From JADZAA01 sp039810485 (GTDB lineage Bacteria; Bacteroidota; Ignavibacteria; Kapaibacteriales; UBA961), in assembly GCA_039810485.1 (NCBI GenBank), contig JBDHXA010000003.1, positions 14,566-78,565 of the forward strand: a stretch of 64,000 nt of DNA. Reading direction: 5' to 3'. Both the position numbers and the translations under genes were made by a program. The notes beneath the pieces were generated by a model that saw only the letters and a program-made list of their open reading frames with translations, searched no databases and had not been told where the DNA came from. Positions 1 to 8,388 of the stretch are shown piece by piece; the first letter of the stretch is position 1; every line of letters begins with the position of its first letter.

Positions 1-1135
1 CAAAAACAAAACACGCAAAAGGGATAGAGTATTTTTTATAAATTTCAACTAAAAGACCACGAATGCGCGATTGAATGTCAGAGCGTTGAAAATTTTCAGA
101 TTCTAATGCAGAGCGAATCATTGATAATCTGTTTTGCACTCGCTGCCACGCAGCTTCATCGCTCAAACCTACAGTATTTTTTGTTTTTTCATGCTGAAAG
201 ACATGCAATAATTGAGCATCAATTTCACGAGAAATTAACGAATCAGTTCTTTGCAACGACGCTTCAGCATCAGCTACCATGCCTCGCATGGTAGCAATAT
301 TAAGCTCGCGATCGCCGCGCGAGAACATATCGTCACCCGATCTCGTGAAGAGAAAATCAGTGGTTTCTAATGCAATGCGATGCTTTGAGAAAAATATTTG
401 TCTAAAATCTGCCGGATTTTGTCTGCCAACCTGATGTATTTCTCCGTGTCGAAGCAAGATTATAATCCGTGTAAAAGTGCTGTTAAACGCCACAAATCCG
501 GTATCGGCAGATACGACACTCGAGCGCGTCGACGAAGATTGATCGTAGATTGTAACGCCCAACAGCGTCCCATCGGCAGTAACGTTTCTTGCAAGTATAG
601 TATAGCCCTCAATTTGCGACACAAACCGCCCTGCTTCAATGGCAAATGTCGGCTTTTTTCGCTGAATATCCTGCATCAAAGTTTTAGCACGATGATTCGC
701 ATCTGGCAGCACATCGTCATTGAAACGATAAACGCCATAGGTCAGCAATAGTCCGACAATTATTACGGGACGCATCATGCGCAACAAACTTACACCAGAT
801 GCACGAGCGATAGTAATTTCATGCGCAGCCGACATGCCGCCAAACGACATGAGAGTCATAAACAAAACTCCCATTGGCACGGCAAGCACCAGCATCCATG
901 CTAAATTAAGCCCAACTACTTGAATAATAACCCAATTATCAAGTCCCTTGCCAACCAGTTTGTCAATAAAATTCAGAACAAATTGAAGAACAAAGACAAA
1001 CATCACAACAGCTGTTCCGAAGAAAAACGGCCCAACTTGAAAGCGTAAAAGATAAAATGCAAGTATCATAACAGCAAAGATACTGACGACCGTCGGAACA
1101 ATGACTAAAAAATCATAGTGTAAAAACTGACGCAT
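1..1135 (-). CDS. LptF/LptG family (YjgP/YjgQ) LPS export permease, C-terminus cut by window edge
   Basis: Reading the minus strand from the ATG at 1133-1135 gives an open frame of about 378 codons that runs off the left edge. It starts MRQFLHYDFLVIVPTVVSIF, has several hydrophobic segments in the first 130 residues, and contains FGGMSAAHEITIARASGVSL, which matches the conserved E(I/L)xAxxxxGxS region of YjgP/YjgQ permeases. The middle (about residues 150-250) is the polar periplasmic beta-jellyroll part. The family forms the inner-membrane half of the LptB2FG transporter that extracts LPS from the inner membrane. I cannot tell LptF from LptG. The terminal membrane segments lie outside the window. 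No clear Shine-Dalgarno (SD) sequence precedes the start. The gene is divergent from fumC with about 120 bp between them. Confidence 0.85.
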   Translation of the reverse strand, partial: MRQFLHYDFLVIVPTVVSIFAVMILAFYLLRFQVGPFFFGTAVVMFVFVLQFVLNFIDKLVGKGLDNWVIIQVVGLNLAWMLVLAVPMGVLFMTLMSFGGMSAAHEITIARASGVSLLRMMRPVIIVGLLLTYGVYRFNDDVLPDANHRAKTLMQDIQRKKPTFAIEAGRFVSQIEGYTILARNVTADGTLLGVTIYDQSSSTRSSVVSADTGFVAFNSTFTRIIILLRHGEIHQVGRQNPADFRQIFFSKHRIALETTDFLFTRSGDDMFSRGDRELNIATMRGMVADAEASLQRTDSLISREIDAQLLHVFQHEKTKNTVGLSDEAAWQRVQNRLSMIRSALESENFQRSDIQSRIRGLLVEIYKKYSIPFACFVF

Positions 1136-1258
1136 CCGGCTTTTTTCGGTAATTTTGCGCTTTCGTGTTCACATTAACAGCAATTATATTGTAAATATTG
1201 CCCGAACACAAACTGCATAAAAATAACGATTGTTTCAATCTTTGCTTTTGTTCAGATT

Positions 1259-2650
1259 ATGAAATTTCGCTCTGAAACTGATACAATGGGCGCTATTGAG
1301 GTGCCTGAATCTGCATATTATGGCGCGCAAACAGCGCGTTCTTTGCATCACTTTGCCATAGGCATTGAAAAAATGCCGCGAGAACTCATTCGCGCCATTG
1401 GCATTCTTAAAAAAGCGGCCGCAATTGTCAATAATGAACTTGGATTGCTGGCAGCAGACAAAAAAGACATTATTTGTCGAGCAGCCGATGAAGTTATCGC
1501 TGGTGTCCTTGACGAGCACTTTCCACTTTCTGTATGGCAAACCGGCTCTGGTACACAGACAAATATGAACGCCAACGAAGTGATCTCGAATCGCGCCATT
1601 GAAATGGCCGGCGGCGTTCTGGGCAGTAAAAAACCGGTGCATCCAAATGATGACGTAAATAAATCGCAAAGTTCGAACGACACCTATCCGACTGCCATGC
1701 ATATAGCTGCGGCTGAACAAATTACAGGACGCCTCATGCCGGCAGTTCGTGCGCTGCACAGCACTTTAGCTTCTAAAGCTATTGAATTTGAAGGATATAT
1801 TAAGAGCGGTCGTACTCATCTGATGGATGCCACGCCCGTAACTCTCGGGCAAGAATTTTCCGGTTATACTCAGCAGCTTTCCAATGCTCTTTCGCGATTG
1901 GAGCTTGTTTTACCTGGCTTGTATGAGCTTGCTTTGGGCGGAACTGCCGTCGGCACCGGCTTGAATACGCATCCTGAATTTGCAGTCCGCTCGGCCGAAA
2001 CAATTGCATTGCTTACTAATCTGCCATTTGTTTCAGCTCCGAATAAATTTGAATCACTAGCAGCGCACGACGCTTTAGTTTTCGCGCATGGTGCTTTGAA
2101 AACTTTAGCTGCCTCACTAATGAAAATTGCTAATGATATTCGCTGGATGGCTTCCGGCCCTCGCTGCGGTTTAGGAGAAATATCGATACCTGAAAATGAG
2201 CCGGGAAGCTCCATTATGCCGGGCAAAGTAAATCCTACACAATCTGAAGCAATGACTATGGTTGCAGTTCAAGTAATGGGCAATGATGCCGCAATAGGAT
2301 TTGCCGGTTCGCAAGGCAATTTTGAACTAAATGTGTTCAAGCCGGTGATCATATACAATTTTCTTCAAAGCGTTCGATTGCTTGCAGATGCCTGCGCAAT
2401 GTTCGATGAGTTCTGCGCCAATGGCATAGCAGCCAATCATGAACGACTGAAATACTACAATGAATCTTCGCTGATGTTAGTAACCGCACTCAACCCTCAT
2501 ATTGGCTACGACAATGCGGCAAAAATTGCAAAATATGCCCATAAAAGCGGTGGCACTTTGCGAAGCGCTGCAATAGAACTTGGACTGCTCACAGGCGAAG
2601 AATTTGACCGTCTTGTTCGCCCAGAAACTATGCTTGGTCCTAATGTATAA
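1259..2650 (+). CDS. fumC: Class II fumarate hydratase
   Basis: 463 aa, the usual length for class II fumarases (E. coli FumC is 467). It interconverts fumarate and L-malate in the cytosolic TCA cycle and needs no iron-sulfur cluster. The superfamily signature GSSIMPGKVNP lies at residues 316-326, with the serine pair at 317-318 in the mobile catalytic loop. Other markers are TGSGTQTNMNANEV, KSQSSNDTYPTAMH, and SGRTHLMDATPVTLGQE with the catalytic histidine. This set separates it from aspartase and argininosuccinate lyase, although aspartase is a near relative. The product is full length with no broken motif. It stands alone, divergent from the LPS permease; the FKBP gene follows after about 100 bp. 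Confidence 0.96.
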   Translation: MKFRSETDTMGAIEVPESAYYGAQTARSLHHFAIGIEKMPRELIRAIGILKKAAAIVNNELGLLAADKKDIICRAADEVIAGVLDEHFPLSVWQTGSGTQTNMNANEVISNRAIEMAGGVLGSKKPVHPNDDVNKSQSSNDTYPTAMHIAAAEQITGRLMPAVRALHSTLASKAIEFEGYIKSGRTHLMDATPVTLGQEFSGYTQQLSNALSRLELVLPGLYELALGGTAVGTGLNTHPEFAVRSAETIALLTNLPFVSAPNKFESLAAHDALVFAHGALKTLAASLMKIANDIRWMASGPRCGLGEISIPENEPGSSIMPGKVNPTQSEAMTMVAVQVMGNDAAIGFAGSQGNFELNVFKPVIIYNFLQSVRLLADACAMFDEFCANGIAANHERLKYYNESSLMLVTALNPHIGYDNAAKIAKYAHKSGGTLRSAAIELGLLTGEEFDRLVRPETMLGPNV

Positions 2651-2749
2651 ATCATCTGTCACATTATTCACAATAAAATGTCAAACAACAAGTTATCTTT
2701 CACTTCTATTCACGCGGCAAAGCCGCATTATTTCACAAACGGAGCGCTC

Positions 2750-3430
2750 ATGAAAACTCTGGCAGCAGTATTACTAACATTGACCATCGCCTTCGCACAG
2801 GCATGTTCGCAAAACCCAAAAGGAGCAAAAGTGGATTTAAAGAACGAAAAAGATTCAGCAAGCTACGCGCTTGGCATGAACATAGGACAAAATTTGAAAA
2901 AGCAAGGTTTTGACCTTGATCTCAATATTATGTTCAAATCATTGGAAGAGGCCTATAAAGAGCAAAAAATGGTTATGGACGAACAACATGCTATGACGAT
3001 TCTCCAAAACTATGCCATGAAAGCGCAACAAAAAGCCGCTTCAGAAGGCAAGAAAAAAGGCGAAGAATTTCTAGCTCAAAACAGAAACAAGCCCGGCGTT
3101 AAAGTTACTCCGAGCGGCTTGCAATACATTGAAATGAAAGCCGGCACCGGTGAAATGCCGCATGACACATCGAAAGTTCGCGTTCACTATACAGGCACAT
3201 TGATTGACGGCACTAAATTCGATAGTTCGGTTGATCGAGGCGAACCAGCAGAATTTCCGGTTAATGGCGTTATCAAGGGCTGGACAGAAGCATTGAAAAT
3301 GATGAAAGTCGGCTCGAAATGGAAATTGTTCATTCCCAGCGACCTTGCTTATGGCGAGCATGGACAAGGCCCCATCCCTGCCAATTCAGTTCTTGTTTTC
3401 GAAGTTGAACTACTTGGAATTACCAAGTAA
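2750..3430 (+). CDS. FKBP-type peptidyl-prolyl cis-trans isomerase, exported
   Basis: Catalyses cis-trans isomerisation of X-Pro bonds and probably helps fold envelope proteins. The frame is open from 2678, but I choose the ATG at 2750: it has GGAG at 2740-2743 and begins MKTLAAVLLTLTIAFAQAC, a good signal peptide. That C could be a lipidated cysteine, although the AQAC lipobox is weak. The 226-aa product has a charged FKBP_N helical dimerisation region (about residues 30-120) and a C-terminal FKBP domain from about 130 with VRVHYTGTLIDGTKFDSS and DLAYGEHGQGPIPANSVLVF, which carry the conserved active-site residues. Architecture matches FkpA/FklB/Mip. A GCGGC-AAA-GCCGC hairpin lies just upstream at 2714-2726, and a strong terminator follows the stop. 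Confidence 0.92.
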   Translation: MKTLAAVLLTLTIAFAQACSQNPKGAKVDLKNEKDSASYALGMNIGQNLKKQGFDLDLNIMFKSLEEAYKEQKMVMDEQHAMTILQNYAMKAQQKAASEGKKKGEEFLAQNRNKPGVKVTPSGLQYIEMKAGTGEMPHDTSKVRVHYTGTLIDGTKFDSSVDRGEPAEFPVNGVIKGWTEALKMMKVGSKWKLFIPSDLAYGEHGQGPIPANSVLVFEVELLGITK

Positions 3431-3447
3431 TTTGCATTGCAACGAAC

Positions 3448-3486
3448 AAAGCCCTGATGCGAATTTTCGCACGGGGCTTTTTTTGT
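3448..3486 (+). terminator. Rho-independent terminator after the FKBP gene
   Basis: AAAGCCC and an ATGCGA inner arm pair with TCGCA and GGGGCTTT across an ATT loop, followed by seven or more T. It starts 18 nt after the isomerase stop codon. Confidence 0.9.
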
Positions 3487-3509
3487 AGTATTATAGTAAT
3501 TATACAGTT

Positions 3510-4595
3510 ATGCAGAATCTCATACGTCGCTTAACGGCAATGCTTTTCCGCATTATTTTTCGTAATTCTCCGGCACAAATGCCGCTCGAAAGAAATTCTA
3601 CAAAGAAAATACTCATATTGCGCTACGACTTATTAGGCGATATGGCTGTTACTACACCTCTTATCTGCTATCTAAAACATCAGATTCCAAAAGCTGAAAT
3701 TCATATAGTCGGCTCGCAACGCAATATTGGCTTGCTTCGCTGCAATACCGATATAAGCCGCATATATTGCTACGAATTTTCACTCCTATCATTTTTAAGA
3801 ATAGCCAAAAAATGCCGCAAAGAAAATTATGATGCAGTTTTTTCGATAGTTTTCCACAAAACAACGAAATCGGGAATTTGGGCTAATTTCTGCGGTGGGC
3901 GTAAAGCTATTAAAATAACTAATCTGAATTATAGTCGCGAAAAACTCTATTCTTCCATGTTTAATGCAATGATTCCGCTAACGCATGGGAAATATACTAT
4001 GGCAGAACTTTTGGTACAAATGGCAGCGGCGGCCTACGGCTTGAAATACACAGCCGAAGACATTCAATTTTCACTGCCTTACGACAAAATTAATGCTAAT
4101 AAAGCAAATAATTTTTTAGAAAATATTGAACCGGAATATCGGATTTTTATCAATATATCCACAAGCAGACCTGAGAATTGCTGGCCGGTTGAAAACTGGA
4201 TTTCCTTATTAGATTTGCTTCATACTTATTTTCCAAATCTGCAATTTATTCTTGGCGGCATAAAAAATGACAATGGAAATCTATTGCTAATAACCAATCG
4301 GCATGGAGAGTATTGCCGAATTGTGTCTCAAACAACCGATATCCTCGACATTTGTGCCGTTATTGACAGATGCAGATTAGTTATTTCGCCGGATACAGGA
4401 ATTGTGCACATTGCCACCGGACTAAAAAAGCCAGTTCTTGGATTATATACGCCCTTGCATAAAGGAACGGAATTTTTACCTATCTATAGACCGTATGAGG
4501 TCGTGTTCAGCGATGAATATATGCCGGTTTCAGCTCTTATGCCATCCAAAGTTGCAGATGCATTTTGCAGATTATGGAATGAAGTGAACAGTTGA
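3510..4595 (+). CDS. Glycosyltransferase family 9 (LPS heptosyltransferase-like)
   Basis: 361 aa. GT9 enzymes transfer heptose from ADP-heptose to the LPS inner core at the cytoplasmic face of the inner membrane. Markers are the N-terminal KKILILRYDLLGDMAVTTPL (GD motif of the acceptor domain) and the C-terminal donor-binding signature SPDTGIVHIATGLKKPVLGL followed by YTPLHKGTEFLP. Length is typical. The acceptor sugar cannot be read from sequence, and the protein is more diverged than E. coli WaaC/WaaF, so I give no symbol. The lineage clearly makes LPS (KdsC, LptF/G and an O-antigen ligase are in this window), but no other core gene adjoins. The start at 3510 has no visible SD. Confidence 0.85.
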   Translation: MQNLIRRLTAMLFRIIFRNSPAQMPLERNSTKKILILRYDLLGDMAVTTPLICYLKHQIPKAEIHIVGSQRNIGLLRCNTDISRIYCYEFSLLSFLRIAKKCRKENYDAVFSIVFHKTTKSGIWANFCGGRKAIKITNLNYSREKLYSSMFNAMIPLTHGKYTMAELLVQMAAAAYGLKYTAEDIQFSLPYDKINANKANNFLENIEPEYRIFINISTSRPENCWPVENWISLLDLLHTYFPNLQFILGGIKNDNGNLLLITNRHGEYCRIVSQTTDILDICAVIDRCRLVISPDTGIVHIATGLKKPVLGLYTPLHKGTEFLPIYRPYEVVFSDEYMPVSALMPSKVADAFCRLWNEVNS

Positions 4596-4927
4596 AGAAA
4601 TAATTGACAATGCAGAGTTTGGAGACAGATTAGAAGCAACGATTAATTTTGATATTACCACCAATTAAGATCTCGAGCTTAACCTGAGATGCGTATAACA
4701 TAAGCTCAAAATAAACGAATAATCAAAGAATCAAACGATATTGCTAATATTTTAATGGTATCATGTTAAAGCAGCCGAAGCAGAAAAGGATGTTAATAAT
4801 AGCTCTGTCAAAGTTTATAAATTCTCTATAAATATTACAGGATGTATTCTATTAGGCAGATTATAGAACATCGAATTCGTCAACAATGAAATTTATCAAA
4901 TCGTTTTTATATCACAGTCGGTTGCTA
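4596..4927. other. Intergenic stretch without a recognisable gene
   Basis: About 380 AT-rich bases between the GT9 stop and the nitrobindin-like start. One frame just after the GT9 stop reads about 25 protein-like codons (VEEIIDNAEFGDRLEATINF...) before a stop, which could be a gene relic or chance. I see no RNA gene, terminator or repeat. The only likely functional element is the -7 box at 4928-4935. Confidence 0.5.
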
Positions 4928-4935
4928 TATTTTTG
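4928..4935 (+). promoter_or_regulatory. Candidate Bacteroidota-type -7 box (TATTTTTG)
   Basis: Exact TAnnTTTG 40 nt upstream of the nitrobindin-like ATG. A TTTT sits 20 nt before it, where the -33 TTTG is expected (3 of 4 bases). Confidence 0.45.
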
Positions 4936-4974
4936 TATCAACTTGGTTTTTATTAACACTTGTAGAATGTAATT

Positions 4975-5580
4975 ATGAGCAGCGATATTAAAGGACCACA
5001 ACGTTTAGGGCCATTAACTCCATTGGTAGGTGAATGGGAAGGAAATGTTGGCGTAGATGTGTCGTACCACAACAATGATGATGAAACTGGCAAAACATCA
5101 TATTTTGAAAAGGCATGGTTTAAGCCAATCCCAACAACTGAAAATGGCAAGCAGTCGTTAGAAGGATTGACATATCAATCAATTGCATGGAGGCACGGCG
5201 AGGAAGCCATGACTCCTTTTCATGATGAAGTCGGATTTTTGATATGGGATAAAAAACGAAATCAAGTAATACGCTCGGTTGTTTTTGGACGCGGAATTGC
5301 CATACAAGCTGGCGCCACGGCTGAAGCAAGAGATAAGGAACTTCATTTCAAAGCAACGGCCGGAGATCCTATTTATGGAATTTTGCAGAATGGATACTTA
5401 AAAGAACATGCTGAAATTATAACTTTTGAGAGCACGTTCAAATTTAATGATGACGGCACATTCACTCATTCATCAGATTTAATAATGAAATTAACCGCTC
5501 TAGGTGGAGTAGAAATGCATCATACTGATATCAACACTCTGCATAAAGTAAAAGATTATCATCCTAGCGCCGAGAAATAA
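4975..5580 (+). CDS. Heme-binding beta-barrel protein (nitrobindin / THAP4_heme-bd-like)
   Basis: 201 aa with no signal peptide. It matches the bacterial FABP-like/nitrobindin family (PF08768-type): LGPLTPLVGEWEGNVGVDV near the N-terminus carries the GxWxG strand, and PFHDEVGFLIWD and VVFGRGIAIQAGATA are typical inner-barrel segments. Family members bind ferric heme through a histidine in a ten-stranded barrel and have been linked to NO or peroxynitrite chemistry; the role here is inference. HTDIN near the C-terminus may hold the heme-ligating histidine. It is a single-gene unit with its own -7 box, convergent with the carbonic anhydrase gene. Confidence 0.75.
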   Translation: MSSDIKGPQRLGPLTPLVGEWEGNVGVDVSYHNNDDETGKTSYFEKAWFKPIPTTENGKQSLEGLTYQSIAWRHGEEAMTPFHDEVGFLIWDKKRNQVIRSVVFGRGIAIQAGATAEARDKELHFKATAGDPIYGILQNGYLKEHAEIITFESTFKFNDDGTFTHSSDLIMKLTALGGVEMHHTDINTLHKVKDYHPSAEK

Positions 5581-5610
5581 TCTTTCAAAATACTAACAAT
5601 TCCGCTTCTT

Positions 5611-5683
5611 CTGCCGGCAATAATCTACCTTCGCGATTATCTCTGCAAGATTATCGTAATGAAAGGTGCATTATTGCCGGCAG
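5611..5683. repeat. Long inverted repeat between convergent genes
   Basis: CTGCCGGCAATAAT (5611-5624) is repeated as its exact complement ATTATTGCCGGCAG (5670-5683): a perfect 14-bp stem. Partial pairing continues inward (ACCTT with AAGGT). There is no T-run on either side, so this is not a standard terminator, although its place between two convergent genes suits a 3'-end structure. Confidence 0.7.
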
Positions 5684-5805
5684 TTTGCATAATAAAATCA
5701 CAAAACAGATGAAATGGATTGATACTATTTAAAGAAGTATTTTCAATAGAGTTTTTAATGGTGTCATTTTTTATTTGCAAAAAATAATGAAATGGATAGT
5801 GAGTA

Positions 5806-6447
5806 TTAGATTATATCAGGAAATTCATAACGATAAATACCTAAATCCATATCTTCTGGCTTAATTGTGATAAGTTCTTTAATTATGCCATTGTGCATAT
5901 CATACACCCAACCATGCACCAAAGGACGATGTTCGCCCTGCGATGAATGCTGCACAAACGAAGTTTGGGCAATGTGAAATGTTTGCTCTATTACATTAAA
6001 TTCCACTAATTTGTCAAGCCGTGCTTCTTCATCTTCAATCTTTTCTAACTCGAGTGCATGAATGCGATAAACATCCTGAATGTGCCTTAACCATTTATTT
6101 ATCAGTCCAAGATATTTCGGCGACATAGCGGCCTGCACTCCGCCGCATCCATAATGCCCGCATACTATAATATGTTTGACTTTAAGCACTTCGACAGCAT
6201 ATTGAATAACGCTTAGCAAGTTAAAGTCGGTGTGAACAACAAGATTTGCAACATTGCGGTGCACAAAAATTTCACCAGAGACAGAACCAGTAATTTCTTC
6301 GGCCGGCACCCGGCTGTCAGAACATCCTATCCAGAGGAATTCTGGTGCCTGCCCTTGAGCAATTCTTTCAAAGAAACCCGGAGATTCTTTTGATTTCTTT
6401 TGCGACCATGATTTGTTTTCAGCAAGGAGTTTCTTATATAAGTCCAT
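5806..6447 (-). CDS. can: Beta-class carbonic anhydrase
   Basis: 213 aa from MDLYKKLL at 6447. It interconverts CO2 and bicarbonate in the cytosol. The zinc and catalytic residues fall at the E. coli Can positions: C42, D44 and R46 in WIGCSDSRVP, and H98 and C101 in CGHYGCGG. The frame stays open to 6657, but that extension would overlap the divergent sigma gene and adds a non-homologous, lysine-rich 70 residues, so I reject it. FVHRNVANLV and HGWVYDMHNGIIKEL are further family segments. The -7 element TATCTTTG at 6503-6496 fits transcription from this start. The gene is convergent with the nitrobindin gene. Confidence 0.94.
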   Translation of the reverse strand: MDLYKKLLAENKSWSQKKSKESPGFFERIAQGQAPEFLWIGCSDSRVPAEEITGSVSGEIFVHRNVANLVVHTDFNLLSVIQYAVEVLKVKHIIVCGHYGCGGVQAAMSPKYLGLINKWLRHIQDVYRIHALELEKIEDEEARLDKLVEFNVIEQTFHIAQTSFVQHSSQGEHRPLVHGWVYDMHNGIIKELITIKPEDMDLGIYRYEFPDII

Positions 6448-6495
6448 ACCAATTAGAATTTGATAATAAATCTTAGCTTTGTAATGTAATTTTGG

Positions 6496-6503
6496 CAAAG
6501 ATA
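6496..6503 (-). promoter_or_regulatory. Candidate -7 box for carbonic anhydrase (TATCTTTG)
   Basis: Exact TAnnTTTG on the minus strand, 48 nt upstream of the chosen ATG. No clear TTTG at -33. Confidence 0.4.
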
Positions 6504-6597
6504 CTGTAATTTTATCTTTCGCTCGGTTAAACCTTCGCAAAGAAAAGAAAGTCGAATGAACATATTTTGCTTTCTGATTACAAAGCACGAGTGATAT

Positions 6598-7206
6598 ATG
6601 TTTCAACAGGCAATTGCTGTGGAGAATGATTTTGGATTGGTGAAAGAATTTATTCAAGGCGATTCCGAGCGAGCAGCATCGGCCTTTGTGCGACGTTATA
6701 AGTCATTTGTCTATTCAACTGCTTTTAGACATTTGAAATCGCATGACGACGCTGACGATGCTTCGCAAGAAGTATTCATTCGCGCATTTAAAAATTTAGC
6801 AACATTTAAGGGTGAGAGTTCAATCCAAACATGGCTCTATCGCATAACATTGAATGTATGCGCCAATATGAGAAGAAAAAAACGCTTCACATCTTTTTTC
6901 TCTTTTGATAATGATGAAGAAGAAATAGAAATAGCTGATTCTGCTGGAATAAGTCCGCATAATTCAACAGAAACCAATGACTTTATGGAGCATTTTAATA
7001 AAATGCTCAACACATTGCCGGAAAAACAGCGTGAGGCCTTTGCGCTTCGATATTTTCACGAAATGTCTTACGAAGAAATATCTGTTATGCTCGGCACAAG
7101 CATAGGCGGTCTAAAAGCTAATTATTTTCATGCTGTTAAGAAATTGGGAGAACTTTTAAAAAATAGCGAACTTTTGACAGGACAAAGACATGGATATACA
7201 AAATAA
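6598..7206 (+). CDS. ECF-type sigma-70 family RNA polymerase sigma factor
   Basis: 202 aa. Region 2 (about residues 20-95) includes AFVRRYKSFVYSTAFRHLKS, DADDASQEVFIRAFKNL and the -10 recognition helix FKGESSIQTWLYRITLNVC. Region 4 (about residues 130-190) includes LPEKQREAFALRYFHEMSYE and a helix-turn-helix with GTSIGGLKANYFHAVKKL. It recruits RNA polymerase to a stress or envelope regulon that cannot be named from sequence. The stop overlaps the next start by 17 nt, which indicates translational coupling to the putative anti-sigma factor. I did not find a second promoter copy elsewhere in the window that would reveal its target. Confidence 0.93.
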   Translation: MFQQAIAVENDFGLVKEFIQGDSERAASAFVRRYKSFVYSTAFRHLKSHDDADDASQEVFIRAFKNLATFKGESSIQTWLYRITLNVCANMRRKKRFTSFFSFDNDEEEIEIADSAGISPHNSTETNDFMEHFNKMLNTLPEKQREAFALRYFHEMSYEEISVMLGTSIGGLKANYFHAVKKLGELLKNSELLTGQRHGYTK

Positions 7207-7834
7207 AGATAAAGCTGATTTTCGCAGGCGAATGGAAGAAATGCTTGCTGATTATGCTTTTGACCGGCTGCCAATGAGCGAAAAAGAGGAATTTGAGCAA
7301 AATTTATCGGAATTTCCTGATATTCAATTGGAACTGCTCGAAGTTCAAAAGGTGTTTAGTAGAGTTTATCGAGCAGATTTCGATGAGTATTTTGACCGTC
7401 GCACACGCAATCTTTCTGTGCATGTCTTGCAAAGATTTGAAACCAAAGCTCATCTTCGCAGAGTTTTATCTAAACTAATTCCTGCACTTAGTATTGTTGC
7501 TGCATTTGTTGCATTTGCAATATTTCACAAGCCGTCATCAATCGAAGATGCTAATTCGCCGATGGCCATGGTAACTCAAAGCGATGCTGATTATCTTGCT
7601 TCGGCAGCGTCTAACGACGATGAAATTGCGGCTATTCTTAATGATATTGCTCCTATGCTTACGCCTGAAACTATTCCTGCTCTTTCTATTGACGCCATTA
7701 ATTCTATTGACATGCTTTCGGCAGTTTCCACTCCTTTTAACGAATCGTTGCTGGAAGATCAGTTGCTTTCAGTTTTTTCAGATTCAGATTTAAACAATAT
7801 TTTAGGAGAAAGCGACGATGATTCTTCGTTGTAA
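7190..7834 (+). CDS. Putative transmembrane anti-sigma factor
   Basis: 214 aa. Overlap with the upstream ECF sigma gene, a cytosolic N-terminal helical region (about residues 1-90, acidic and basic), one membrane segment (about 97-113, LIPALSIVAAFVAFAIF) and a long acidic extracytoplasmic tail give the anti-sigma layout. The usual HxxxCxxC zinc-binding motif of ZAS-type anti-sigmas is absent, since the N-terminus has no cysteine. Sequestration of the sigma at the membrane is inferred from position and topology, not from homology. The C-terminal part is rich in Asp, Ser and Leu. The next gene starts inside its last codons. Confidence 0.7.
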   Translation: MDIQNKDKADFRRRMEEMLADYAFDRLPMSEKEEFEQNLSEFPDIQLELLEVQKVFSRVYRADFDEYFDRRTRNLSVHVLQRFETKAHLRRVLSKLIPALSIVAAFVAFAIFHKPSSIEDANSPMAMVTQSDADYLASAASNDDEIAAILNDIAPMLTPETIPALSIDAINSIDMLSAVSTPFNESLLEDQLLSVFSDSDLNNILGESDDDSSL

Positions 7835-8315
7835 TAGTTTTAAAAATTCTTGTCATATTTTTATTGTCGCAATTCTTATTAGTGTTTCCTGCGTTGGAAG
7901 CGCACAAGCGCAGCATCGCGAGAAAGTTAAAGAGCGCGTGGATATTTTGCGAAAAACTCGGCTGGCCGACGTATTGTTTTTGAATGAACAAGATGCGCCA
8001 AAATTCTTTGCAAAATATGATTTGCTGCAGAAGAAGGTAAGAGAAGCGCGCGAAGGATTGCGCTCAGCAATTTCTGAACTTGAAAATTCAGTGCAAAAAA
8101 AATCCGGCAATTTATCTCAAAAGAGCGAAGTCGTTTTTGAAAAACAAACTGCTTACAATAATGCTATGATCGAAAAAATACGAGGATTAAAGCCGATTCT
8201 TACAGAAGAACAATATGCAAAACTTGTTGTTTTTGAGCATAATTTTCCGCTTCAACTCCAAAAAATATTAATGAAACACGCCAAGAAGCAAGAAGAAGCG
8301 GCAAACGACGAATAA
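7818..8315 (+). CDS. Exported helical protein, Spy/CpxP-like (third gene of the ECF operon)
   Basis: 165 aa. An AGGAG sits before the ATG, and the start overlaps the anti-sigma gene by 17 nt. The first 32 residues form a signal peptide (hydrophobic core IFIVAILISVSCVGSAQAQ, probable cleavage after AQA). The mature part is charged and predicted almost wholly helical, with LKPILTEEQYAKLVVFE near the end, which resembles the LTxxQ repeat of Spy/CpxP periplasmic chaperones and metal sensors. It probably senses or buffers envelope stress for the sigma/anti-sigma pair. The assignment rests on a weak motif plus context. Confidence 0.65.
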   Translation: MILRCNSFKNSCHIFIVAILISVSCVGSAQAQHREKVKERVDILRKTRLADVLFLNEQDAPKFFAKYDLLQKKVREAREGLRSAISELENSVQKKSGNLSQKSEVVFEKQTAYNNAMIEKIRGLKPILTEEQYAKLVVFEHNFPLQLQKILMKHAKKQEEAANDE

Positions 8316-8345
8316 TAATCTTGGCCAAGACCAAATACAACAGAA

Positions 8346-8380
8346 CAGCTCGCAATAACTTATTATTGCGGGCTTTTTTA
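8346..8380 (+). terminator. Rho-independent terminator of the ECF sigma operon
   Basis: GCTCGCAATAA (8348-8358) pairs with TTATTGCGGGC around a CTTA-type loop, followed by TTTTTT. Confidence 0.9.
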
Positions 8381-8388
8381 TTGCCGCA

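Noticed and set aside
2678..2749. Upstream start of the FKBP gene
   Set aside because: The downstream ATG at 2750 has GGAG and yields a signal peptide; the extra 24 residues do not.
4596..4680. Short protein-like reading frame after the GT9 gene
   Set aside because: Only about 25 codons with no start codon and no recognisable family; cannot be separated from chance.
6448..6657. Long N-terminal extension of the carbonic anhydrase frame
   Set aside because: It overlaps the divergent sigma start and encodes a basic non-homologous stretch; the ATG at 6447 places every catalytic residue at its canonical number.
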